A model generated the notes under the pieces. It was not told the origin of the DNA, did not search any database, and saw nothing but the letters and a program-made list of their open reading frames with translations. DNA of 64,000 nucleotides. Origin: Niebla homalea (taxonomy: Eukaryota; Ascomycota; Lecanoromycetes; Lecanorales; Ramalinaceae). The translations under genes were made by a program, and so were the position numbers. This document shows, one piece after another, positions 13,029 to 24,635 of the stretch (within the stretch, counting starts at the first letter, position 1; each line of letters opens with the position of its first letter). Where the stretch lies: positions 124,001 to 188,000 of the forward strand of contig JAHGAU010000011.1 in assembly GCA_019925105.1 (NCBI GenBank). Reading direction: 5' to 3'.

Positions 13029-13237
13029 GATTGATTAATTGATTTATACTACGGATCTAGCTAAGCTAATTCCGGCGTTCCCTAACACTCGGCCATTTGG
13101 CCTTACTGGTAACCGCAAAAAACCCGACATCCATAACGTCAGGAACAAAAACCGGTGTCCACCCAGCCTCCACTCACGTCCTAAGGGCTGAGAGCATCCA
13201 CGGCCGTCCAGAGAGTGGGAATCCATTCGTACGCCTT
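13029..13237 (-). mobile_element. 209-bp 5'-truncated LINE end, essentially free of RIP
   Basis: Read on the minus strand it ends with the LINE tail (GGAACGCCGGAATTAGCTTA, then GATCCGTAGTATAAATC and AATC repeats). It is flanked by a perfect 15-bp target duplication TATAACCTTATTATT (13014-13028 and 13238-13252). Unlike every long copy it keeps normal base composition. Its short length, below the size RIP usually recognises (known for Neurospora), or a recent insertion explains this. A 60-codon minus frame (13044-13226) stays open; it overlaps the tail and may be the ancestral end of ORF2 or only 3' UTR. Confidence 0.92.
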
Positions 13238-13383
13238 TATAACCTTATTATTATTAATAAAAAAAGCATAAAAAACAATTAAAAAAATAAAAATTTATAT
13301 AAAAGCGGAAAAAATAATAATATAATTTACGGATTTCCCTTAATTAAATAATAAAGATTTAAATTAATTAATAGGAAAGTTGA

Positions 13384-15225
13384 ATGGCGACGAATAAAGG
13401 GACCCTAGAGGTCCAAAATGATACGTATATACATAGCTTTAATAATAGTAAAGGAAGTACATTAAGTACGATAAGTAGAAATAGCGTAATAGTTAAGAAT
13501 AAAATAATAAACGGATAAATAATTTATATTAATAAAAACGGTAATAACGTATACGGATAATATAATAATAATAAGCTGGATAACGTTTAAAATAAATAAG
13601 GAAATTAAGGTTAATAAAATATACGTATTAAAGCGCGTAAAACGCATAATAATAATACGGAAATAATAAGTAAATAAAAGGGTAAAAAGGCCGGTACGGT
13701 ATTAATAACGAAGGGTATAAACGGGAGAAAAAGGCGGAAAAACCTTGGTAAAAGTATTATTAAGAATATATAAAAAAGAAATAAAACTAATAAAAAGGAT
13801 AAAACCTTAAGGGATTAAAAGTAAAAAACGGAGACGGTACGTCGCCCGATAAATAAAACTAAAAGGGCGATAAAGGAGGTAATAAAGGCTTTAAAAGGAC
13901 TCCTTACGGTAAAATAAAAAAATATTACGTTAAAAACCTGGCCGATACTATAAATTAAATTAAAAAGCGTAAAAGACTTTTATATAAAAATAAAAATAAA
14001 ATTAAAGGAAACGGAATATTTATAAAGCTTTTAAAAAACGGGAGTAGAAATATTAATAAAGGGTAAAGACGGTAACTTAAGATTAAGGGTATAAAATAAA
14101 AGTATAAAAACGGTAGCCCCTTAAGTAAAAGAAAATTAAGCGATAAAAATAGTAAAAAGGGTATTTATAATAGAAAACAAAAGGATGACAGAAAAAAGGG
14201 TAGTTATATTAAGGAAGGCGAAGATAATAACGGACGGCCTATTTAATAATAAGGAGAAAAACGTAACTACGGAAGTAAACCTATTATAATTAATAGAAGT
14301 TTTTAAAATAATAATAAAATTATTAATAAAATAAATTATTATAATACGTAAGCTATAAAGTAAAAATATTTTCCTTAATATAACGTTATTAAAAACGAAA
14401 GAAAACTTAAAAAGATTTAAAACTTGAATTAATAAAGAAGAATATAAGTTAATTAAAATTTTAAGGTAATTATTTATTATTACGGTAAATAAAATATACT
14501 TATTATATTTTATAAAAACCGAAAAAAAGGTTATATTAAAAAGTATAAAAAAAAGAATATAGTTTTTTACTTAAAACTTAAGATTATTAACTATAAGCTT
14601 CCTCCGGTAATAAAGAAACTTAATTCTTTAAAACGTATAAAGAAATACTTTACCGTTATATTAAACGTAACGTTAATAAAGATATATAATAACGTCCTAA
14701 ATAAAAAGATTATTAAAAAAGGATTTTTTAAAATAACTTAATTATAAAATAAAATAGCGGATATTTATTAATATTTTAAATATTAAAGTTATAAATATAT
14801 TATTATAAAGTACTTTAATATTATAAAATATACGGTTTACGTTAAAAACTATAATATTTATAAGTATGAACTTATAAAAAACGCGCTTAAATATATTACG
14901 TATAATAAAAAAAACACCCAATATAGGATTTTAAGTATATAATAAAAGTTAAAGAAACCAAATATAAAGAAACCCGGATAACTATAAAAATCTAACGGTA
15001 TTATATATATGGAATTAATTTAACGGGTTAATTAAAAACAGCCTTAAAACGTAAGCTTAATTTATTAAATAATAAAAAATAAATAATAATAATAGATAAA
15101 ATAAAAAAAAGGAAGCTTTTTATAATCCCGACTTTAAAGGCCGGCCGTTTTATGTCTTTAATAATAACCGGGAAGGTATTAAATTAAAAAACGCTTAACT
15201 TTAATAAGAAGTCCATAACTTAAAC
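13384..15225 (+). pseudogene. LINE-B ORF1 (gag-like, zinc-knuckle protein), inactivated
   Basis: The start ATG GCG ACG AAT AAA GGG is shared with LINE-C (29224) and, in altered form, LINE-A and LINE-G. The frame begins MATNKGTLEVQND and continues as charged, low-complexity sequence with RIP stops. Around 14550-14720 is a conserved block (Y(K/R)LPPVIKKLNSLK, then KYFTV and TLIKIYN) shared by all copies. About 14790-14880 reads as a CX2CX4HX4C-like zinc-knuckle series in which cysteines have become tyrosines (TGT/TGC to TAT/TAC). ORF1 proteins of such LINEs bind element RNA. End position is approximate. Confidence 0.75.
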
Positions 15226-15239
15226 GGGTATAAATAAGG

Positions 15240-18200
15240 GAGCCTTTATAAAAATTAATCTATAATATATTAACGTTTTTAAAAATAATATAATATAATA
15301 TCTATAATAAAGGAATTAAAGTAATAATATTAATATTTAAATTTAAAGAAATTAAAAACGTTAATATTATAATAATATTAAAATTATTATATAACTTATA
15401 TATATATTTATTTATTAACCCGGGGGAGGGGTTTTATTTAACCTTTAAGGAAAATAAAACAACCAGAATATACTTCTTTATAAATAAATAATTCAATATA
15501 AATAATTAAGATATTACTTATTATAGTAAAAACCTTTATATATTCCGTATTATAAAAAAAAAGGACTTAAAGGCCGACCTTAATATTTATAATACGTATA
15601 ACCCGTTATTAATTAATAAGGAAAAACCGTTTATAATACTGTTATTTAAAGAAACTTTAATTACCTTAAGTAAATATATATTACTTAAAGACTTTAATTT
15701 ATATTACTATATATAAAATGAGGAAAAGCATATAATAAACTATATTAAATTAAATAACCTATTAATAATTATTATTTAAGTTAATTTTTTATTATTAATA
15801 TTATAAAAAACTCTTATATAAAAAAATTATAAGTTTAAAATAATAATTAATTTAATTTTTAATACGGAAAAGCTTATTAATGTGGTTATAATATATAAGT
15901 TACGAAAGGACTTAAATATAACTCGGATTATATATTAATATAAATAACCTTAAATTAAATTGTTAATATAACCTTATTATTACCAATAAAGAAAGCGTAA
16001 AAAACGGTTAAAATAATAAAAGTTTATATAAAAGCGGAGAAGACGATAATATAATTTATAAACCTCGCTTAATTAAATAATAAAAACCGGATTAACCTCT
16101 TTATAAAGTAAATAATAAAGGTATTAAATAAGGTAATTAATAAAATAATCTTAATAATAAAGTTTTCTTAAAGAGTTAAAATTTATTAAAATAAAAAATA
16201 TATAACCATAACCGTAAAAACGAAAAAATTAATAAAATAAATTTTTAAGTATAGGAATTAAAAGATATTTAATTAATTAAAAGTTAATTTTAAAAAAAAA
16301 ATAAAAATTATTAAGAAAATTAAATAAATATATTTTTAATTTATAATATATAACTTAATAGTTTTATTTTATAATATCTAGAAGTTAATAAAGTATAATA
16401 AGGAATAAAATAAGAAATTAAAGTTTATCTTTAAATTCCCGCTTTTTAAGAAACCCGATAATATATTAATTAATATTTTTAACGGTAAAATTAAAACCCT
16501 TAAAAAATATTTTTCCCTTTCCGTTAAAAGTTAATTTAAACGATATTAACGGCGTTATATATTTTAATCCCGTATTAATAAATAAAATAATAATATAAAA
16601 TAAAATAAATAAAGCAATTAATAAATTAAAGAAAAATAAAGCCTTAAGACCGAATAAAATCCTTAATAGATTCTTATTAATAATAATATTATTATTTAAA
16701 AGGATCTTTATTTATTTTTTTTAAGTATATTTTAACGTTAATTACTATTTATATAAGTTTAAAAAAATAAAAATAATTATTTTTAAAAAGCTTATTAAGC
16801 CGGATTACTTTAAGGTAAAGTTTTATAAACTTATAATATTTTTTATATATTAAAGAAAACCTTAAAAACGGTAATAATGAAGATCCTTAATAATTATATA
16901 GAAAATTACGGATTTCTCCCCGATTAATAAATAAAAATAAAAAGAAATTAATTAATAAAAATAGCCCTTAAAGGATTAATTAATAATATATATACGGTAT
17001 AAGGTTACGGGAAGAAATATATTATAAGTTTTTTTTTAATATTATAAATATTTTTAATAAAATAAATTATTAAAAATTATTATATAACTTAAGGAAAAAG
17101 GGGATATTATTTTTCTTAATTAAATAAATAAAAACTTTCTTAAACGATTAAGTTACGTTAATTAACCTAGGATAAAAAATAAGCTTAATAAAGTCCGTTA
17201 TAATAAGGACTCCTTAAAGATTATTTATTTTTTTTATATTATTTTTATTCTTTAATAATTTATTAAATAAAGAGTTTATTAAATTAAAATAAAAAATTTA
17301 AGTTAAAAGCTTTATTAATAATATTTATTTCTTAGTTTATAATATTTTTATATATATAAACTATTTAAAATTAAAATAAGCTTATAAAGTTTATCTTTAA
17401 TAAATAAAAATTTCTAAGGTTTAATTTATATTATATAAATATAAACTTATTTATATAATTAAGAACTTAAAGTTATATAATATAATAATTATAGTAAACT
17501 TAAGTAAAATTACGGTAAAGCCGGATACCAGTATTAAAGTCCTTAGCCTTTAAGTAAATAAGAAGTTTCATTAAAAAAATTATATAAAAAAATCTAAAAA
17601 AAGATAACTTTATAAGAAAAAGGCCTTATTTATTTCGTTATATTAATATAAAGAGTTATATTATAAAAGGCCCGGATTATTTATTAAGCCGTAATAAAGT
17701 TAACTATAATATATATTATAATTATTTAATATATATTTAAAAATACTTTAAGATATAAAAAAAAGCTTATTTAAATATTATAGAAAGTCTAGAACCGGTA
17801 TTTAAAAATGATTAATAATACTTATAAAGGAACCCTTATCCCGGTATTAAAGTTTAAGGTTTTTGTACCGTTAATTAAAATTTTATTAAATTAAATAATT
17901 ATCTAAATAAAGTTAAAAAAATATATATATTTAATTACGATAATAAGAAACGGACGGATCCATTAGAATCTTAATAAGCCTTAAATTAAAAAGAATAAAT
18001 TAAAAATATTTATCCTTTTTCTTACTAAGATAAAGTAAAAATAAGTTAAAAAAGAAATTAATTTTATTAATGTCTTAGAAATTAATTTAAATATATATAA
18101 AGTAACGTAAAAAAAACCGAGATTAAGGGGATTTAAAAAGTAAAAATTATAATAATTGCCTTATAAACTATAATAAAATGAATTAAATATTAACGGAAAT

Positions 18201-18990
18201 ATAAGGATTTTATATTTTAAAATTATCGTTATTTAACTTTTAATAATAAAAAGATTATTAATAAGTATTTCCGCCGCTATAATATTATAAAGAAAAATAA
18301 TAATATATTAATAATTTAATTTTAAACGGGTAAAAACGGTTTAATTTTCTTCCTATTTACTATATATATTAAAAATTAAATAAATACTAAATATAAATAG
18401 AAATAGAGAAAATAAAACGTTATATACGTTTTTATTTTTTATCTTTTATTTATAAAAATTAAATTAAGATTTATGATAAAAGTTAATATTTATAATTATT
18501 ATTAAATATTATTTATAAAGTAAAATATCCGGGTAATTATTAAGTTTATAATATTTACCGGATTATTATTATAATTTAACTTTATTATAAAGATAAATAA
18601 AATTATTAAAGACTTTACGGAGAAAACTTATTACCGGTTAAAAAAAAAGAAATAAAAATTAATTATATTAATTATATAAACCGGAAAATATTTTCTATAG
18701 CCGTAAAAATATAATAATAAATACTTATTAAAAGTCTTTAAAAAAGTTAATAATAATAATAATATAAAAAAGGTATACATTAAGTATATAGATATTAATA
18801 AAAATATTTAAAGGCGTTACGTAATGTTCAAACAATATAAATATATAAAGGAGCGGAAAAGTAATAAGCTTAAAAATAACCTTTATAAAAATATAATTAT
18901 AATATTATAAATTTTCTTAAGAAAGTTAAAATATAAAAAATATATAAATAAATTATTATTTTCGAAATAATTATTAATATCCTTTACCTT
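15240..18990 (+). pseudogene. LINE-B ORF2: APE-type endonuclease, RT and RNase H-region, inactivated
   Basis: At about 15285-15400 the frame reads a mutated LQWNVRNK...DVDIIALQE block, the start of an apurinic-type endonuclease. RT lies about 16400-17450. Positions 17206-17265 read (R/G)TPQ..S.ISSILFLFFN, the LINE motif GTPQGSPLSPILF. At 17311-17328 it reads FINNIYF, formerly FVDDIYF, with both catalytic aspartates lost. Near 17800-17890 comes the Tad1/I-clade segment TGAYKATPI..LE...PP (read with RIP changes). About 18300-18500 reads as QLRTGK.GL..FL and a cysteine-poor remnant of the C-terminal cysteine motif. The element is assigned to the Tad1 clade on this layout. Boundaries are approximate. 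Confidence 0.82.
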
Positions 18991-21900
18991 AAAGGATAAA
19001 AGGTAAAGGCTTAATAAACGCCGGCTTTTACTTTAACGTTATAAGTATTAGGTTTTTACGGTTATTATAAGGCTATAAGGCGGTATATTAAGGAACGCCG
19101 GAATTAACTTAATTAAATCCGTAATATAAATTAATTAATTAATTAATTAAATAATAAAGATTAAATTAACCTTTTTATAAAATAAATAATAGAAATATTG
19201 AATAAAATAATCGATAAAATAATTTTAATAATAAAACCCTCTTAAAAAGTTAAAATTTATTAAAATAAAAGATATATAATTATAATTATAAAAATAAAAA
19301 ACTTAATTAAATAAGTTTTTAAATATAAAAATTAAGAGATACTTAATTAATTAAAAGTTATTTTAAAAAAAAAAAAAGGAAAAAATTATTAAAAAAATTA
19401 AATAAATATACTTTTAATTTACGGTATATAACTTAATAATTTTATTTTATAATATTCAAAAGTTAATAAAGTATAATAATTAATAAAATAAAAAATTAAA
19501 GTTTATCCTTAAATTCCCGTTTTTTAAGAAATCCGATAATATGTTAATTAATACCTTTAACGGTAAAATTAAGGCCCTTAAAATAATATTTTTCCCCTTT
19601 TTATTAAAAATTAATTTAAATAATATTAATAATATTATATATTCCGACCCCGTATTAATAAATAAGCTAATAATATAAAATATAATAATTAAAGCGATTA
19701 ATAAATTATAAAAGGATAAAACTTTAAGGTTAAATAAAATTCTTAATAAATTCCTATTAATAATAACCTTATTATTTAAGAAGGTTTTTATTTATTTCTT
19801 TTAAATATATTTTAACGTTAATTATTATTTATATAAATTTAAGGAAATAAAAATCATTATCTTTAAGAAGTTTATTAAGTTAAATTACTTTAAAATAAAA
19901 TCTTATAAACCTATTATATTCTTTTATACGTTAAAGAAAACCTTAAAAACAATAATAAAAAAGATCCTTAACGATTATATAAAAAATTATAGACTTTTCT
20001 TTAATTAATAAATAAGAATAAAAAGAAATTGGTTAATAAAAATAGCCCTTAAAGGATTAATCGACAATATATATACGGTATAAGGTTATAGGAAAAAATA
20101 TATTATAAGTCTTTTTTCCTTTAATATTATAAATACTTTTAATAAAATAAATTATTAAAAATTATTATATAATTAATATAGGAACTTATTAAGTTAAAAT
20201 AAAAGGTTTAAATTAAAGGCTTTATTAATAACGTTTATTTTTTAATTTATAATATTTTTATACGTATAAATTATTTAAAATTAAAATAAATTTATAAAGT
20301 TTATTTTTAATAAATAAAAACTTATAAAACTTAATTTACGCTATATTAATATAAGTTTATTTATATAATTAAAAGCCCGAAGTTATATAATATAATAATT
20401 ATAATAAACTTAAGTAAAATTATAATAAAGCAGGATACCAATATTAAAGTCCTTAACCTTTAAGTAAATAAAAAGCTTAATTAAAAAAATTATATAGAAA
20501 AGGTTTAAAAGAAAATAACTTTATAAAAAAAGGTTTTACTTATTTCGCCGTATTAATATAAAAAGCTACGTTATAAAAAACCGGGATTATTTATTAAGCC
20601 GTAATAAAGTTAACTATAATATATATTATAGCTATTTAATATATACTTAAAGGTACTCCGGGATATAAGAAAAAGCCCATTTAAATATTATAGAAAGTTT
20701 AAAATCGGTATTTAAGAGTAATTAACGGTACTTATAAAGTAACCCTTATTCCGGTATTAAAGTTTAAGGTCTTTATACCGTTAAATAAAGTCTTATTAAA
20801 TTAAATAATCGCTTAAATAAGGTTAAAAAAAATATATATATTTAATTATAATAATAGGAAACGGGCGGATCCGTTAAAATCTTAATAAACCTTAAATTAA
20901 AAGGAATAAATTAAGGATACTTATCCTTTTTTTTATTAAAACGAAGTAAGAATAAGTTAAAAAAAAAAGTTAATTTTACCGGTATCCCGGAAATTAATTT
21001 AAGTATATATAAACTCCCGTTAAACGTAAAAAAAACTAAGATTAAAAAGATTTAAAGAATAAAAGTTATAGCGATTATTTTATAGGTTATAATAAAGTAA
21101 ATTAAATGTTTACAGACATATAAGGACTTTATATTTTAAGGTTATTATTACTTAATTTTTAATAATAAAAAGATTATTAATAAGTATTTCCGTTATTATA
21201 ATATTATAAGGAAAAATAATAATATATTAATAATTTAATTTTAAACGGATAAAAACGGTTTAATTTATTTCCTATTTACTATATATATTAAAGGTCGGAT
21301 AAATATCGGATATAAATATAAATAAAGAAAGTAAAATATTATATACGTTTTTATCTTTTATTTTTTATTTACGGAGGTTAAGTTAAGATTTATAATAAAA
21401 GTTAATACTTATAATTACCGTTAAAAATTATTTATAAAGTAAAGAGTTTAAGTAATTATTAAGTTTATAATATTTACCGGATTATTATTATAGTTTAGCC
21501 TTATTATAAAGATAAATAAGGTTATTGAAGATTTTACGGAAAAGGCCCGATATTAATTAAAGAAAAAAAAAGAGAAGCGGAAACCAATTATATTAATTAT
21601 ATAAAACCGGAAAGTATCTTTTATAATTATAAAGATATAATAATAATCGCTTATTAAAAGTTTTTAAAAAACTTAATAGCGATAATAATATAAGAAGGGT
21701 ATATATTAAATATGTAAGTATTAATAAGGATATTTAAACATATTACGTAAGGTTAAAATAATATAAATATATAAAGGAACGGAAAAGCAATAAGCTTAAG
21801 GGTAGCCTTTATAAGGATATAGTCGTAATATTATGGATTTTCTTAAGGGAATTAAAACATAAAAAGTATAAAAATAAATTATTACCCTTTAAATAGCCGT

Positions 21901-22790
21901 TAATATCCTTTATCTTAAGGGATAAAGGGTAAAGGCCTGGTAAACGCCGGTTTTTACCTTAACGTTATAAGTATCAGGTTTTTACGGTTACCAGTAAGGC
22001 CAAAAGGCCGCGTATTAAGGAACGCCGGAATTAGCTTAACTAGATCCGTAGTATAAATTAATCAATTAATCAAATAGGATTATAAAGTGGTATTAACGCG
22101 GGCTATATTAATTTACAATTCTTTATTAATAATTCTTAATATAATTTCATTAAAATTAAGAGACTTTTAACTTAAAATAATCTGGTTTTAAACTAAGTTA
22201 ATATAAAAATGCTATTAACCGTTATTAAAATTAAATAAAGAAAAATTAAATGGTTATTAAGTTAAGGACTTTATATAATTTATTGATAATCAATATTTTA
22301 GCAATATACTTATAGAATTTACGGGTAAATTAATCGACCGTTTTATTTAGACCCTTTATTATTATTTTAAACTCCCGGGTTAACTTCATATATAAGCTTA
22401 AGCCTTAAAGTTTAAAATACATAATATAAGTAATCCAGATTTCTTCGGCTATATTTAATATATCTATAAGGTAACGTATATTATCCCTATAGCGGGTCTT
22501 AAGAGCTATTATAGCCCGGAATTTATCCCTGGCAGTTATAGGCTTATAAAGGTTATTAAGGATTAATTAGTCCTTAATTTACCGATACTATAATATTTAT
22601 TAACGTTATTCGATTAATAAAAGAATTGTATTAAGGGAGAAACTCCCAGAAACAGAGTCTTTAATTTAAAAGGTTATCTTTAATTAAAAAAAATAGGAAC
22701 TTAAGGTCCTTAAATTAATACCTACGCGCGAAGAAATATTAATTATTTAATTAGATTTAAACTTAAGGTTAAGATTAAATAAGAAGTCTG

Positions 22791-23038
22791 GAAAGGGGGA
22801 GGGTATGGAAGACATAAAACTTGCGGATGGGTGTATGAAGGAAGGGAAACACCAAAAAGGCTGACGAAGGGTGGAATCAATTCGTATATACTTTGAAAAG
22901 GAAGGGTATAACGGATTACCATAGAAAGAGACCTATACCTTATTAACTTATATAGGGGCTGCGGCCCATTTTCAATTGCACTCCATTACTACCTTTTATT
23001 TCATTACTTTTGCTCTTTTATCCCTTTTCATCTTTTCT
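22791..23038. repeat. 248-bp element, little mutated, second copy at 58693-58945
   Basis: It interrupts the gag/leader region of Copia-2 and is flanked by AAGTCTG (22784-22790) and AAGTCCG (23039-23045), a 7-bp duplication differing by one C/T. Composition is far less AT-rich than both sides. Read on the minus strand it starts AGAAAAGATGAAAAGGG and contains GGGCCGCAGCCC followed by CTATATAAG. The reverse-oriented copy near 58693 begins exactly with AGAAAAGATG where LINE-G breaks off. Candidates are a SINE, a solo LTR or a MITE; terminal inverted repeats are weak and no tRNA-like head is seen. Confidence 0.65.
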
Positions 23039-24458
23039 AAGTCCGATAAGTTTTTTAATTCTGAAGATTCTAATTTTAATTAATACTTAATTAATAAGTC
23101 GTTTAAGGGTAAAGGATATTCCGTATTAAATAATAGGATCCAGCCTTTTACTTTTAAACGGAGCTTGAAGATTAATTTATTAAGTAGTAATATCAGAAAT
23201 TCTTTAAATACCTTTAAGCCGAAGCTCTCGTAGAACTTTAACGTAAATAAAGGTAAATACTTTTTATTTACGCCTTTAATTACCTTTTAAGTAGTCCTTC
23301 AGTTTTCTTTTTAAAGGTTTTTTAAATAAAAATAAAAGAATTTACTTTTAATTTAATAATAAAAAGCAATAAAAAAAATTCGGTATTAATAAAGTAAAGT
23401 AATAATATAATCGGAGGTTTCAATAATAAAGCTTAAATTGTAAATAAAGTTCAATTTATCTTAATTAATAGTAAACCGAAACGTTACGGTATTTAAATTA
23501 TTTTTATGCCTTTTTAAAATTATTTACCCCTTTTATACTTAATATAGCCTAAAAAATTAATTTCTATATTTAACTACCGCTTTCTACTTTAAGGGTTATA
23601 ATTTTAATATATAATTATTTTACCCTTAATTTTCCGGGTATTAATTAAATTAAGTAACTTTCCGGGTTAATTAAGATATAAAGGATTTAATAATTAGTTC
23701 CTAGTTTCCTTTTTTAAAACGTAGAATCTTAATTTAAGTAAATAGACTTCCTTCTCCTTAAATTTAATCCTTAAAAATAATCTTAATTAAATAATTCTAA
23801 AGGTAAAACCGAGTTATATCCTTATTATATAATTAAAGTTACCGTCTTAAAAACAAAAGTCTATTTTAAAGATAAAATTTTAATTATAAAAAATGAAATT
23901 TTAAACTCTTTTAACTCTATAGCGTTCCGTAATCCTTATAAAAGGTTTTAATCAAATAATCTTAGCGGCGGAATAAAGTTAAAAATCTTTTAAATTATAA
24001 AAAGAATTTAAAATAAATAAAGATTTCTTATTATAACTATAAAGTTTTTAAGGGTTTAAATTTTAAAGAATTTAATTAAGGTTAAAATTTCTTAATTAAA
24101 ATTTTTATTAAAATTTTACATAACGCTTTATATTATAAAGCTAAAGCCCCTATATATAGCCGGTTTCCGGCGTATAAATACCGGTATATAGTTAACCTAT
24201 AAGGCTAGGAAATAAGTATCTATACTTTTTAATTAGTAAATACGTATACCCCGGCAGTAATAAAGTTAAGGTATTTTATCCTTATAGAATTTCAGATTAT
24301 TAAGTTATTGGCTGGGTTTATAGCTTAAAGATTGTAATTTAATAATATTTTTAAATAGAATACTTCCGTTTTTTGGGTATATTTTATACGGTAAGATCTC
24401 TATATTATAATTATAAAATTAAACAAGGAAAAAGTATCTTTATAAAGCATTGTTATTA

Positions 24459-24477
24459 CGAGGCCGGGCTTATAACC
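24459..24477 (-). promoter_or_regulatory. Putative primer-binding site of Copia-2
   Basis: Directly inside the 5' LTR the minus strand reads GGTTATAAGCCCGGCCTCG. The same position in Copia-3 (left of 38280, minus strand) reads ATTATAAACCCGGATTACG, so TTATRARCCCGG is conserved. Its complement resembles a tRNA anticodon arm with CAT (initiator-Met-like GGGCTCATAACC), in line with the half-tRNA priming known for copia elements. The tRNA identity is inference. Confidence 0.5.
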
Positions 24478-24630
24478 TATTAAAAATACAAGGTATAAGT
24501 TATTTAATTATTTTTTATATATAAAAGTGTAATTAAATACTCTTAAATCCCGGCTACCTTAATCGGGTCTAACTTTGGATTATATTTAATCTACCCGAAT
24601 GCCGGGTAACTGATGTGAATAGTTTTAATA
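24478..24630 (-). repeat. 5' LTR of Copia-2
   Basis: It is 153 bp, the same length as 6081-6233, and runs from TATTAAAAAT (ancestral TGTTGAAAAT) to AGTTTTAATA. It is followed by the TSD CGGAT at 24631-24635. Confidence 0.92.
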
Positions 24631-24635
24631 CGGAT

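Larger units (their letters stand above)
13368..19144 (+). mobile_element. LINE-B: full-length Tad1-like LINE nested inside LINE-A
   Basis: Length is about 5.8 kb. It is flanked by a roughly 25-bp duplicated stretch AATTAAATAATAAAGATT... (13342-13367 and 19145-19169, one-base indel). It starts about 16 bp before the ORF1 ATG at 13384 and ends in the LINE tail with (AATT)n. ORF1, endonuclease, RT and RNase H-region remnants are described separately. The copy is RIP-mutated throughout. Confidence 0.92.
10395..22072 (+). mobile_element. LINE-A: full-length Tad1-like LINE inserted in Copia-2, itself carrying inserts
   Basis: The element occupies 10395-13367 and 19170-22072; LINE-B and its duplicated target fill the middle. 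It is flanked by a mutated 14-bp target duplication (10381-10394 and 22073-22086, differing only by G/A). ORF1 begins at 10412 with ATA where LINE-B and LINE-C have ATG, so the start codon is lost. The 3' end is the common tail with (AATC/AATT)n. Relative to LINE-B it lacks about 180 bp near 20172, which removes the RT segment around GTPQGSSIS. A 209-bp reverse LINE stub lies at 13029-13237. Confidence 0.9.
6081..24630 (-). mobile_element. Copia-2: complete minus-strand Ty1/copia element with nested LINEs
   Basis: Two LTRs of 153 bp (6081-6233 and 24478-24630) are flanked by a perfect 5-bp target duplication CGGAT (6076-6080 and 24631-24635). Internally, on the minus strand from right to left, come a putative primer site (24459-24477), leader/gag (22090-24450, with a 248-bp insert), LINE-A (10395-22072), then the rest of pol with RT (about 7735-8030) and RNase H (about 6960-7300), and a polypurine tract read as CTCCCCTT at 6234-6241. 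Without the inserts the body is roughly 6.5 kb, a normal copia size. All coding frames are broken by RIP stops. Confidence 0.92.

Noticed and set aside
13097..13282. 61-codon plus-strand open frame
   Set aside because: Antisense over the 209-bp LINE stub and running into LINE-A.
13462..13647. 61-codon minus-strand open frame
   Set aside because: Antisense to ORF1 of LINE-B.
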